From Ignelater luminosus (Eukaryota; Arthropoda; Insecta; Coleoptera; Elateridae): a stretch of 64,000 nt of DNA. A model generated the notes under the pieces. It worked only from the letters and a program-made list of their open reading frames with translations, searched no databases and was not told where the DNA came from. This document shows, piece by piece, positions 20,851 to 31,969 of this stretch. The translations under genes and the position numbers were made by a program. Position 1 is the stretch's first letter; every line of letters begins with the position of its first letter. The DNA is taken from NCBI GenBank assembly GCA_011009095.1, contig VTPC01003680.1:27975-91974 (forward strand), given 5' to 3'.

Positions 20851-22298
20851 ATCCCTTAATGGAAAACCTGGTTCTTCCAAAGCCAAGATTCCTATGGTTT
20901 AATGGAACGTAGAAAAGCAAAATAGAAGAAAAAAGGGGCAATAAGTAAAATATAAATAAGAAGTTGGGCGATAACTCTGATATGAACTGTAATTCTGTGA
21001 ATTTGCAACAATAATAAAAAAATTTTATAATATAAATAAATAAATTTGAACACAAATTATGTACTAAGTACTTGAGTATGGTAGAGCCGTGTACGTAGAC
21101 GACACATAACTCGGTAACTCTCATAATGACGATAGAGTTGCAGAATGTATATTTAAAACGCTATGATACGAGAAGTTAAGACTAGATAAGATCCTGCAAA
21201 TGTTAAAAATAGAGACATTGAAGAATGTGTTAATTAGGATAAAGAAATAATGTTTTCTGTATGATTTTCACTTGGATGGATGAGGTGTCCTAATATCGCA
21301 TACCTAGATATCCAGTAATATCAGATATGACATATTATGATACCATGTAGAGTTAAAAAATTTTCTTAAGAAAAAGTTTCGGTATTATACAGGGTGTAGC
21401 TGAATTAATTGACAAACTTTAGGAATTTATTGTACTGATTTAAACAATGAAAAATTTTTGATAGGCACGCATCTCAAAATGCTTTCTTAAAAAGTTACAG
21501 CGTTTTTACCATAATAATAGAAAACTTTTTATTAATTTTTATTAATATACAAGTTACTTCTGCAAGTTATCCAATTTACTTCAACAGCTAGACAAGCCTG
21601 ACAACGTGCGTCGTACCATTAACTGTCAAGAAATCTATTCTAACCATCTAGCGTACCAAGTGTAGAATGCTGATTTTGCTGCAATAATCTTTATGTCGGT
21701 TAAATTCTTTTTATATTTAAAATTAGGTTTTCTATTTTTATGTAAAGTTCAGTGTAAAGTTTTGATGGAGCTTTTTTGGGTACATGTTTATAAAAACTTC
21801 TCTTATTGTTTGAATCAGTAAAAGGCGTTTCTGAAGTTTGGCCAAGTAATTTATTTACATACTGTATATTAATAAACATACTTTTTTTAAGAAATATGTT
21901 TCAGAAAATTTTCTCTGCAGTTAAACTTCTACGACTTCAATTTGTTTACAGTGTAAGTAATCCGTAGTAATCAATTTTGCAAACGTTAAAGGTGCAAAAT
22001 TCTTAGTATAACACCACAATTATAGCTTAGAATACTTTGATTCAAGTTTAACAACAGCTGACGTCGAGATATCTACCACGTATTTAATCTAAAACATACC
22101 ATACGTTAAAAAATATTCAGAGTTAAAATACAATACTTCAAGATGTTCAGTGGTACAACAGCTTTTTATCGCCCAAGCTTGTTTTGTCAAGCAAATTAAG
22201 TAATTATCTTTTTCAACCAATCATAAAAACATTTAACGTTCATAAATCGTATTCTATAAGATTATATATAGAAAAGCACGTACATTGTCTTCCCCAAA
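20851..22298. other. AT-rich DNA with a possible TIR remnant
   Basis: A 97-codon minus-strand ORF (20831-21124) partly overlaps the LINE and shows no motif beyond hydrophobic stretches. Near 21391 the sequence TACAGGGTGTAGCTGAATTA resembles the start of a Tc1/mariner TIR, but I found no inverted partner nearby. The rest is unassigned. Confidence 0.35.
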
Positions 22299-22300
22299 TA

Positions 22301-22331
22301 AAGGGTTTTCCAATAAGAGGTGTTATTTTGA
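22301..22331 (+). repeat. Left 31-bp TIR
   Basis: Perfect inverted match to 23576-23606; preceded by TA. Confidence 0.95.
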
Positions 22332-22414
22332 ATAGCCCGCTATTTCGGTAGATGTCACTTTTGAAGCTATCAGTTTTTGACATTTGACAAGTAGAAACTA
22401 CGCCGTTAATAAAT

Positions 22415-23501
22415 ATGGAACGATACACGCTTCAACAACGCATTGAAATTATTAAAATTCACTATAAAAATGGTGAAAATTTGGCAGAGACGGTTCGTAA
22501 AACTCGAACATTTTTGGGTCACCGTGAAGCACCTTGTCGGACCGCAATACAGAAATTGGTGAAAAAATTCGAGCTCTTGGAACAAGTTAGTGATGTGAAG
22601 AATAAAACCCGTGCACGTCGCTCAAGAACAGCCGAGAATATTGCTGTTGTAGCCGAAAGTGTTAAAGAAAACCCAGGTTTGTCCATTCCTCGTCGTTCTT
22701 TGGAATTAGCCATTCCACAAACGTCATTACACCGTATTTTGCATAAAGATTTGGATCTTAAGGCTTATAAAGTCCGGTTAACACAAGAACTCAAGCCGGT
22801 CGATCATCAACAACGTCGTGTCTTTGCTGATTGGGTCGTTGAAATGCATGAAAATGATCCAGAATTCCATCGAAAAAATCATCTTGAGTGATGAGGCCCA
22901 TTTCCACCTCGGTGGCTTCGTCAACAAGCAAAATTGTCGGATCTGGGGTTCAGAAAATCCAAGAGTTATTGTTGAAAAGTCTCTCTATCCTCAACGTGTG
23001 ACTGTTTGGTGCGGTTTATGGTCCGGCGGAGTCATTGGACCTTACTTTTTCGAAAATGAGGCTGGAGCAACAGTTACGGTGACTGGATTGCGCTATCGAG
23101 AGATGATTAACGATTTTTTATGGCCGGAATTGGATGGTATTGATCTGGACAACGTTTACTTTCAACAAGACGGCGCTACGTGCCACACAAGCAACGAAAC
23201 CATTGATCTTTTACGGAAAAAGTTTCCGGACCGCGTTATCTCTCGAAGAGGTGATCACAATTGGCCACCGAGATCTTGTGATTTAACACCTTGCGACTTC
23301 TTTCTTTGGGGCCACGTGAAAGAGAAGGTCTACGCCAACAGCCCAGCGTCGATTCAAGACCTCAAAGATGGAATTCGTGAGGCTATCGAGGACATAGGGC
23401 AGCCACTTTGCGATTTGGTTATGGAAAATTTCATGAAAAGGATATTGTCCTGTAAGCGTGGTCGTGGTGGTCATTTGCCTGATGTTATTTTCCACTATTA
23501 A
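22415..23501 (+). pseudogene. DD41D transposase with a single frameshift
   Basis: The ATG at 22415 opens 158 codons: a first HTH (residues ~5-50), a short basic hinge ('KTRARRSRTAENI') and a second HTH ('LSIPRRSLELAIPQTSLHRI', residues ~89-108). The frame breaks at an A6 run (22873-22878); one A fewer would continue straight into the 22818-23501 ORF. There the first catalytic Asp lies in 'IILSDEAHF' (codon 22890-22892), 'VTVWCGLW' follows, the second Asp in 'FQQDGATCH' (23169-23171) and the third in 'LTPCDFFLWG' (23295-23297). Asp2 and Asp3 are separated by 41 residues. It ends at 23501, about 75 bp before the right TIR. The lesion could be a real mutation or a homopolymer sequencing error; everything else is open and all catalytic residues are present. 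Similar proteins are annotated in many insect genomes as mariner-like transposases. Confidence 0.95.
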
Positions 23502-23575
23502 CGGCATACCTTCCTCTTTATAATGAAATAAACATCCGATCATTTATATTAAAAAATGGCACTTTTCTTTGAATA

Positions 23576-23606
23576 TCAAAATAACACCTCTTATTGGAAA
23601 ACCCTT
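23576..23606 (-). repeat. Right 31-bp TIR
   Basis: Perfect inverted match to 22301-22331; followed by TA. Confidence 0.95.
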
Positions 23607-23608
23607 TA

Positions 23609-26600
23609 TATAAAAACTATGCAAGCATTAACCACCCACACGATAATTTCGTCCTTGTTATGGACTCATTATTATTATACATACATTATATGTAATAATA
23701 GAAGCATGAAAGCAATAAGGCATTTCCTGATTCCTAGGTGTTTGTTGAAACTTAATTTTACTTCATTTGAAAAAAGTTAAAACATGGCGTGAAAGAGCAA
23801 ACTATAAAAAAAGAATAAAAGAAAGTTTAGAAGGATCAGGTAATTCTAAAGACTCGTTCCTTTTGAGAATGTGATGCTTAGACAAGTACGGATGTGCAAC
23901 AAACGCATGAAGATAAAACGTTAGCACATATATTAAATCCAAAAGGTCTTTAAAAATTTATAGACAATTTCGGCAAAAAAGGAAACACGGGAACGTACGG
24001 TTGTTACAAACCATTAGAAACAATTTGCAGAATTCTAAAATAGGAAATTGAAAGCAAGCAAGCCCGGAGTATTGGAGACTATATCAAGACAGATTTTGTG
24101 TTTGAAGGGAGAAAATTATGTAATCTGCAATTATCAGTGAAAAGATTAGAGGCGAATAATAACGTCTGCAAAATCGAAACAAACTCAGTATTGTTATATG
24201 AAGAATTTAAATAAAGTCTTATACGATATGTAACATGTCTCTGTTTAAGCATGAAAGTTATTGGATTTAGTTTGAAATTTGTTTCTATTTTTCGTGACGT
24301 TCTTGTATATTTGTCATTCTATTCAAGTGATTCTTTATCATTAAAGGACCGAACATTTTGCCAACAGAAATATTCTTATATGTTAATCAAACAAAGATAG
24401 AGTAGTAAAAATGAATTAGAATGATACACTTAAAAAGTTAAATTAAAATTATGGAGCGCACTGTGTAGTTAATTGTTGTGACACTTGTCGTATGTAAGAG
24501 TACATCAGCACAAAAAAGTCTGAAAAAAATGTTACATCATGTCAAGAGTCATCGTGTAAACTAAACTAAAGGGAGCTAAAAAAAATTTCAATTAAGCGTT
24601 GAGTAGGAGGTAATACTGTCACTTTATATCAACTTATCCTTTGTAATGAGCTACATTTGCCAGAATATCGACATTTTGAAATCGAATACACACCATATAG
24701 TGAAATTACTGGAAAGGGTGGCAACAAGCGCGCAAAGATAGTATTATTATACAGTAGTACACATTTACTTATCTGCTGGTACATAAACTGAAGGTTGTAA
24801 AGGTTTTCCCAATGGATCCTCCACTTTTTGAAATTTTATCGTTGAGTTAAAAAAATAGTTAACGTCCGATAACAAGAACATTTCTTAATTTGTTACAAAG
24901 TTAATGAAATATATTAAAAATAATTACACTGACTTCAGAAATATTTGCTATGTAATATAATTCTTGATACATGCAAAAGCAGAAGAACACGTTGTTACAG
25001 TACTGAATTTTATCATGCAACATAAATGCATTTAACTGCACTCGACGTAAAGCAGTCTTCAATTTGATTGCTACTATCTAAGCCGATGTTTTATGTTTGT
25101 CATTTTAAAGAATAGAGCAGATGCAATCAAAGTACCATAAGAAAATTCTATCTGGTAATGGATCTTCTTAAAACTTTCTTCTTGCAATTACTTTTCCAAT
25201 TCTTAAATTTCCAACACGGATTATTCTGACATACCCTGGGAATAACCCGACATTGTTTGCACTAGCGCTTAAAATTGTAATTTAGGACACTCTGGAATGA
25301 ATTTTATCGGTCTAGGCTCTCAAGGCACAGCCAAAGGGTAAACACTATTTTTCAGTTTTTCCCCAGGGGTTCATTTTTTTATTCGGGTAATAAATGCTTT
25401 TAGACTGCCAGTGGTTAAATCTGAGTTACGGTTTTTATGTAATATTGTTTTTTTATCCCAGGCTAAGAAAATACTTTTAACAATTTCGTATTTAAATAAT
25501 AATCAAAAATTTACTCAAGTAATTAGTAATTTTAATTAGAAAATCTCTAAAATTGAAAAAAAAGAATCTTTGCTTCTACTGAGAAATATTATTTTACAAA
25601 ATAATGCGAATTACTTAAATAGCAAATATGTGAAATTCAACAGTGATTACGTTTTCCAAAGATTGCATGCTATATTATTCTCGAACAGAGATGGGTACCT
25701 AAGTAGACCATCAAAGCAGGAAAATTAATCATGATAACGTCCACTGCGTTCATCATTACTGGGAAACGTTGCTTGACTAATTAATGAAAGGTTGAAAAGG
25801 GTTCAAAGTTCATAATATTGAAGCGTACTGAGCTATTAAATTGATCATTTTTCACCTGTTGCAAAACTGGCTTACAAAAGGAGCGAATAGAGACATTCAA
25901 CGCCGCATAGAAAATGTCAATGAATTTTGTTGCCTACGGTTATGAAGTAATTACAAAAAAGGGTTCTAGGAATACTTATCAGCTTTATGTTGACACAGAC
26001 AAAAAATTAGTTTGAAATTTCCACAGATAACTGTGTGCAATTTCTTTTTTTAGAATGTTAGCTTCTTTGATAAACTAGAAATTAAAACGATAATATGTAA
26101 ACAGTTTGCGAAATGAGAATCTACTTTGAAAGCTAGTTTTTACTGTCGCACTGTCTTTACAAAAAGTCAACTACATTTTACTTTCGCAATTTATTTGCAA
26201 ATCTTCGCTTCTCCAAAATGCTAGGCACTATCTATTTAGTTTTTGTTTAAATGCTTTTTCAGTCCTGACAGCTCGGGGGTTTTTTAAATGAACAATTTTT
26301 TGTAGGAAAATTATTTGTGAATCTGAATAAGAAAAGAAAATTCCAGACAGAGTTATTGTAAATAGCAGAGGTGATCATCTGTGTAAATTTAAGTAAATTG
26401 TAATCTTAATGCTTTTAAAATTATTAACTATTTAGTTAGAAGCTAACAATTAACTTGAAATTTTATTTTCTTTGAAATTTCATCACTGTCTTAGTTGTTT
26501 TCTAACTAACATACACTCAGCAGATAAAACTACTTCAATATGAACAATACATGCCCACTAAAATTCTTAATAGATTTCTGGATACTAGCAGCTCTTTTTG

Positions 26601-26740
26601 CTAGTACTGAAAGAAAAGTTGTGAGAATATTTTAGAGATCCCGTATCTTCAGATACATTTTTAATAATTGTTAGGTTTCGTCAAATTTTTAAGGCCAACC
26701 TACAGTCATTCTCTTAACCTTCAACGGACGGGCCTGGTAA
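23609..26740. other. AT-rich DNA, no gene seen
   Basis: About 3.1 kb. A frame near 23970-24215 on the plus strand stays open for some tens of codons but contains no motif I recognise. No inverted or tandem repeats stood out. Confidence 0.4.
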
Positions 26741-26742
26741 AA

Positions 26743-27190
26743 TTACGTAACAGTCGAACCGGGATTTATTCGGACCCCATGGCAGAACATTAGAAATTTG
26801 TTGCTTATACTTGAGAAAGTAAAGACAAATAGACTGAGAAATAGCAAAAAAGCAACTTCCATACTTGAAATGCCTGAGCTATAAGCTGTAAGTCCGAGTT
26901 CCGTTTTCCGAATATAAGCTATTGGTAATTTAGCTCGTACATCTATTGGTATTTTTGACCATTTGGTTTCATCTTTTGCCACATATTGTAAAAAACCGTT
27001 AGCGTGACCGCTGGATTCTGCAATGTCTTTAACCTCAGGTAACGTTTCCTGATTAGCGACAATAACATCATTCTCTTCATCTTCAGACTTCAGACACGAC
27101 ATCAACTTCTTCTATATCACTTGCATCCACATCATAATTTTCAAAATTGGGAACATCATTCTCAAGTAAATATGTACGTTTATGATAAGC
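26743..27190 (-). pseudogene. piggyBac-like transposase N-terminal fragment
   Basis: The minus strand from 27190 reads an acidic leader ('ENYDVDASDIEEVDVVSE'), shifts frame, and continues in the 120-codon ORF 26743-27105 with 'SEDEENDVIVANQETLPEV', 'YVAKDETKWSKIPIDVRAKL' and 'LTAYSSGISSMEVAFLLFLS'. This matches the disordered acidic N-terminus of piggyBac transposases followed by the 'W...P' segment and the start of the first dimerisation/DNA-binding domain ('....F.LFL'). Beyond 'LFLS' the translation no longer resembles piggyBac. The DDD catalytic domain is missing. Confidence 0.6.
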
Positions 27191-27867
27191 AGACTATATA
27201 CAAAATACAGAAAATGGGGAATGGAAATAAACTTGAGAAAGACCGAACATCTAATAATAAAGAGCAAAGCAAAATTTGAAGTTTTAATAAGCGAAGGCAG
27301 TGGACTACAACATGTAGAGGAATTCAAATATCTCGAATGCATCTTTGATAAACACGGCCTTGCAGAAAAAGAAATTAGACACAAAATACACCAAGGAAGG
27401 GAAATAGTAGGACGTTTAAGCAGTATTAGGTGGGATAAGCATATAAGCCGGAAAAACAAAAAAAGGATTGGATGAACCTTTGTGAAATGCCGATTTAGGT
27501 AGACGAATAACAGCGGTAGAAATGAACTATCCTTGCAGAAGTGCACAAAGATCAAAACACGAAAGAACACCGAACACTGGAATACGCAAAGTGATGGAAG
27601 CGAAAGAATCTATCCTAGATAAGATAGAACGTAAGGGTTTGGACATTTATTGAGGATGGATAAAGAAAGATGACCAGAATAGATTTTCACATAGCCACCC
27701 CCTGGTAGGAGCAAGAGAGGCCGCACCAGACGATCGTGGAACGAAGGCATTTGTAAATCCATGCAAGCTAGACAACTAGAAGAAGATACAGCACAAAACG
27801 GAGAGACGTGGAAGACGGACAGTTTTAACTGTAGTTGAAATATCACATGAAATGTATTTTCAAGTCC

Positions 27868-27903
<36 letters not shown>
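27182..27903 (+). pseudogene. LINE 3' end (RT tail), 5'-truncated, with (AAT)12 tail
   Basis: ORF 27182-27475 covers the RT segment after the catalytic box: 'KWGMEINLRKTEHLIIKSKA', 'VEEFKYLECIFDKHGLAEKE' and 'RLSSIRWDKHISRKNKK'. Downstream, in other frames, are 'FIEDG' and 'KRGRTRRSWNEGICKSMQAR', the C-terminal Arg-rich region ('RGRPR..W..GI...M..R.L'). The element ends in an AAT microsatellite at 27868-27903, a typical microsatellite-like 3' tail. 5' truncation at about 27180 is the usual outcome of incomplete target-primed reverse transcription. Confidence 0.8.
27868..27903. repeat. (AAT)12 microsatellite
   Basis: Twelve uninterrupted AAT units directly after the LINE 3' end; best read as the LINE's 3' tail. 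Confidence 0.95.
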
Positions 27904-27904
<1 letters not shown>

Positions 27905-28085
27905 TTGTTACTTCTTTTCGTTTTATAGATAGTACATAGGTATATTAAAAACCGTGAGATCCAGTAAAAGACAAAAGACTTTTCTGCACCACTTAATCGT
28001 TTTTTGTACTGATTTGATGGAACTTTGCAGCATGTCCAGTGTATGGCCTTGATCAAGGTAAAGTTTCGTTAGTGTCAAAACGACA
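27905..28085 (-). pseudogene. piggyBac-like transposase C-terminal fragment
   Basis: The minus-strand frame from about 28066 to 27925 reads 'YLDQGHTLDMLQSSIKS', then 'VQKTIKWCRKVFCLLLDL' and 'TVFNIPMYYL'. This corresponds to the piggyBac segment around the last catalytic Asp ('GVD..D.M...Y...RK..KW..K.F..LLD....NA..LY'). The frame is locally uninterrupted, but nothing follows. In minus-strand order this C-terminal piece comes before the N-terminal piece at 26.74-27.19 kb, so the two cannot be one simply interrupted copy. Confidence 0.65.
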
Positions 28086-28149
28086 GTTCCAGAAAAATCA
28101 CACTCTTTGTCTCTTCTATGCTCCGCAACAGATAATAAAATCTAGAATA

Positions 28150-28552
28150 GAGTGTGTCCAAGATAAGGATGCACAGCATAGGGATCTTGGAAACGGTATG
28201 AGATACAGCATCGGTTAAATGGAATGAAAGTTGGCTATTTACAGAACCTTTTTGTTGGCGTTTGCAAAATCTAGATATCTTGAATAGTTTCAGAGATATT
28301 TAAAAAAAAGTAAATTTCTCGATTTTCGTTATTATTTTTTTCCTTTATTTGAAGAGATATTAGAAAACTAAAACCACTTCTCCATTGCCACTCCTTGTTA
28401 TCTATTAAAATACGCTAACAAAATTCCTGTACAACGTTTTGATTTCGAGTAACCATCATTAACCTCATTTTTTTAAATAGGCGAAAAACAATTAAAAATT
28501 GTTTTGAATAACTTTTGTTCTAATGATGTAAACATGATAGGGTTATTTTAGT
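28150..28552 (+). repeat. Left arm of the foldback element
   Basis: Inverted match to 28732-29151; the terminal base is G where the right arm implies C. Confidence 0.85.
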
Positions 28553-28639
28553 TCTGATTTTTCTGTGTTGAACGCTGCTGTGACCAACTGTAATAATTGT
28601 TGTTCATCTTAAAAATTTTGGTTGATCACATAATTTTTG

Positions 28640-28700
28640 ACATAACCCCAGAGGAAAGAAATCTAACGGTGTTAGATCAGGTGATCGTGCAGGCCAGGGT
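28640..28700 (-). pseudogene. Relict transposase third-Asp segment
   Basis: The minus strand reads 'WPARSPDLTPLDFF' followed, after a one-base insertion, by 'LWGYVKN'. This is the block around the third catalytic Asp of mariner-like transposases. Only about 20 codons remain between the two arms. Confidence 0.8.
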
Positions 28701-28731
28701 ACTGCAGAATGCATTAATTTATAGCTTACAA

Positions 28732-29151
28732 AATCAAAATAACCCTATCATATATGTTTACATCATTAGAATCATGACAACAAGAGCTATCAAAAACAAT
28801 TTTCAATTGTTTTTCCGCCTATTTACAAAAATGAGGTTGATGATGGTTACTCGAAACCGAAACGTTGTACAGGAATTTTGTTAGCATATTTTAATAGAGA
28901 ACAAGAAGTGGCAATGGAAAGATGGTTTTAGTTTTCCGATATCTCTTTAAATAAGTAAAAGAAAAAATAATAACGAAAATTAAGAAATTTACTTTTTTTA
29001 AATAACTCTGAAACTATCCAAGATATCTAGATTTTGCAATCGCCAGCAAAAAGGTCCTATAAATAGCTAACTTTCATCCCATTTAACCAATTCTGTATCT
29101 CTTACCGTTTCCAAGATCCCCATGCTGTGCAGCCTTATCTTGGACACACTG
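28732..29151 (-). repeat. Right arm of the foldback element
   Basis: Inverted match to 28150-28552, about 17 bp longer through small indels; followed by TA at 29152-29153. Confidence 0.85.
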
Positions 29152-29153
29152 TA

Positions 29154-31965
29154 TATCTTGTTTTTGCAATTACAAAGAACGAGAAATTTTATTTCAAATA
29201 AATAAGAAAAAAGTAAATATACCGCTTGAAGTAAAGACGGAATTTTCAAATGGATAGAATATTAGTTTGTATACATTTTGCAAGTAGTCTATCAAAGTCT
29301 TTATCAGCAGTGTCATTAATACAAAAATGGAAATGTGACAATATTGTCATATATCGGTCTCGATTACATTTAAAAAAAATAACAATGATTCGCAGTTTTG
29401 AGTTTATTTATTTGAGGCATAAGTAGTGACAATGCAATAAAGAGATGCATTCTATTTACTGCTATTTTTATCTATTTTGTGGAAGACTTCTAGGTGTATT
29501 ATCTGGATTATTATGAATGGAAAAGGTACTGAATTCATTGTCAATCTCTGAAAGAAACTTTTCTGGAAAAACACAGCTCAAGACAATTTAAAATGGAGTA
29601 ATTGCATCCTAATGCTACATTTGTGCAACCACTGTTGTCCCTATTGAATGCGTAAATTTTTGGAAGATACGAGAGTTTGTGTCAGATTCTGCCATTGGAG
29701 TTGGGAAATTTGAGTCATGTGTACAAGAGTTGTTTTTTTTTAAATTTATTTATGATAATATAGGATTACGCAGTATTAAGCATGGATTGGTTGCTTACGC
29801 ATTAAGATGGTGCAGAAATAAAGTTTTCAACAAACAACAATCATTTGGAGTTTTATTTGCGGGAAAATTCCTTCGACAACTGGAGTTATTGAAAATTATT
29901 GTTAATGCGGCCTAATTGGCGAAAATGGAAGTTGAATGTGCAAATCTTTATAATAGTAACCGAACAAAAATAAAGTGGTTGACCTTTGCATAGGCAGACA
30001 GTAGTGGGGTACGTTGATGAGTTCTAATTTGCTATCGTTATCTTTATCTGGGGAAGTGGAACTACCTAGAGATCAGCGCGTCGCGCGCTAGCAAACATTG
30101 TTTGGAATAGGAACTACAAGTCGGTACAAGACACATCATCAGATTGGAGTAGGCAGTAACGGAGAAAAGTAAATTGGTGGAAATATTACAATAGTTATAC
30201 TGGAAATTGGATTAGCCTATTCTATTGGATTAGTAGTAGATACGTCAAAGCTGCGAGTTAAAAATTCTTTTTTCTGTAATTCCTAAATTTCCTTCTTTCA
30301 AACTTCATTTAGGTAAAAACTTCTCATTAACGATTTGCTTTAGATTGATATAAGCATTAAAATTAAGATGGCTATTGACTATCAAGATTTGAAAAATTTA
30401 ATAAGAAAATAGGGTTTAGTAAAAGTTAGATTAGTAAATTATAAAATATTATAGAGGAATTGCAAGATATTAAATATTTTGAGAAAGTAGTTTTTGGTAT
30501 CTTTCCTTCGCTTCTAATTTACAGACTCCAAAATTCCAGAATATTTTGCTGTAGACTCTCTTCTAACCACGTTTACATTTAGATATTTCTTTCTCTTCTT
30601 TATCAGGATTGAAACTAATATCTTCTTTATCACATTGATATTGAATACTTAACGAGTTTATCATAGATTGGCTTTGACGACTTCGCAGTGTGACAACAAG
30701 CTTAGAATATGCAGCACAAAATTGCATACGACATTCAGTTAGTAGAGATTGCTGATAAATTGAACATCGTGTATATTGAATGGGTGAAACTGGAACTATG
30801 GGAATTCAAGATAGCCAGGTTTCACTGTATATAAAATTTTAATTCGTCTTTAGTAAAATAAACTTTCAGGGAAAACGTTGAGATACTGCTTTGTTGACTG
30901 GGTGACCGAGAATCATATCCCCAGTCAATAAAGGTTTTATCGCTTTCAAGAACAACTTTGTACTAAGATTTGCACCATCTAGCAAAATACACTTTTTGGT
31001 AATAATTTGTTATTAAAATGTAGCAAACGATTGCTGATTTAAAGAATGTATTTTTTTACCTTTTAACTCCAAAAACTCTAGAAATGTATTCCTTAATGAG
31101 CAAATGATTGTTTTCAGAATTAACCTATCATCAAAGTATGACACGTGCAAATAATTTGGTATCATCTTAACGTGAGAGTTTCTCTTCAAAATCTTTATTG
31201 GAACATTTCAGTTTTCCAAATTATTGCTTTCTAACAAGGTCTTTATCTTGAAAATGGGACAAAATAACAGTATATGTTAATAAGAATTTTCTTTCTTGTT
31301 TGATGAGAATATTGCACTAAAAGTAAATTAAATCACATGATGTCACAAATTTGATGGCATCTTTGTTATTGCTGCAACTAATAAAAAAAAATGATTACAC
31401 GTTAGGATCTGAACAATTGTTTAAATGCCATAAAATAGAGCTATAGGCTGAAGAAAAAACAGAAACTACGGGTTTTTGTTTTTACCATTGAATTTGCCTT
31501 GAAGATTTGAGGAATTTCTGTGCAATCAGCTTTTTCCGTAACTGCATTAATAACAGTGATAAATAATACCATCAAATTTAGGACATTTTCAACTTGAACA
31601 AACTGTAATGCTATTGTAAACACGATATTTTGTCACATTATAACAAACGTCTTAGTAGCATGTACAGAAATTTCCTTGTTAATTCAACAAAATTAATTTT
31701 ACTGGAAAGAAGATTGCTTGTTCCTTTTACATTGTTTTCATTAAGCTAACAAGGGTCTGATGCCCATAAACCGAAAATGCTTTGTGCAATTGATAAATAC
31801 GTTTATATAATATAAAAAATTGTTATTTGATGAGAAACGTTGATGCTGTTAAACACAACGTTTTCCTACATTTCGTACAAATTTATTTGTCTTTTACACG
31901 TGTGAATTTATTCCCATTGAAACGTTTTATTTTACCTCTTCGTTATATATATACTATAACTACTA
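29154..31965. other. AT-rich DNA, no gene seen
   Basis: A 78-codon plus-strand ORF at 29679-29915 has no recognisable motif. The remainder is AT-rich and unassigned. Confidence 0.35.
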
Positions 31966-31969
31966 CCTG

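Larger units (their letters stand above)
22301..23606 (+). mobile_element. Nearly intact DD41D mariner-like transposon
   Basis: 1,306 bp element with perfect 31-bp terminal inverted repeats (22301-22331 and 23576-23606, outer sequence AAGGGTTTTCCAATAAGAGG) and a TA on each side (22299-22300, 23607-23608). A single transposase gene of about 360 codons fills the space between, broken only by one extra base in an A-run. Untranslated flanks are short (about 85 bp inside each TIR). The perfect TIRs and near-open gene mark it as the youngest element in the window. Its TIRs share no sequence with the longer TIRs of the 18-kb element, so it is a separate family with the same catalytic spacing. Confidence 0.95.
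28150..29151 (-). mobile_element. Foldback derivative of a mariner-like element, ~400-bp TIRs
   Basis: 1,002 bp. The left arm 28150-28552 and right arm 28732-29151 are inverted copies with good identity along their whole length, for example GTGTGTCCAAGATAAGG, GATCTTGGAAACGGTA, AGATATCTAGATTTTGCAA (with minor changes) and TCTAATGATGTAAACAT. Each terminus abuts TA (28148-28149, 29152-29153). The ~180-bp centre still encodes, on the minus strand, part of a mariner-like transposase, so this is an internally deleted derivative of an autonomous parent, not a random palindrome. The single-stranded form could fold into a hairpin with ~400-bp arms. Confidence 0.9.

Noticed and set aside
20831-21124. 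97-codon minus-strand ORF rich in Phe/Tyr/Leu as a membrane protein
   Set aside because: Hydrophobicity is what AT-rich DNA gives by chance, and part of it is LINE sequence in another frame.
21388-21560. TACAGGGTGTAGCTGAATTA as a full mariner element end
   Set aside because: No matching inverted copy within the next few kilobases; mentioned only within the spacer entry.
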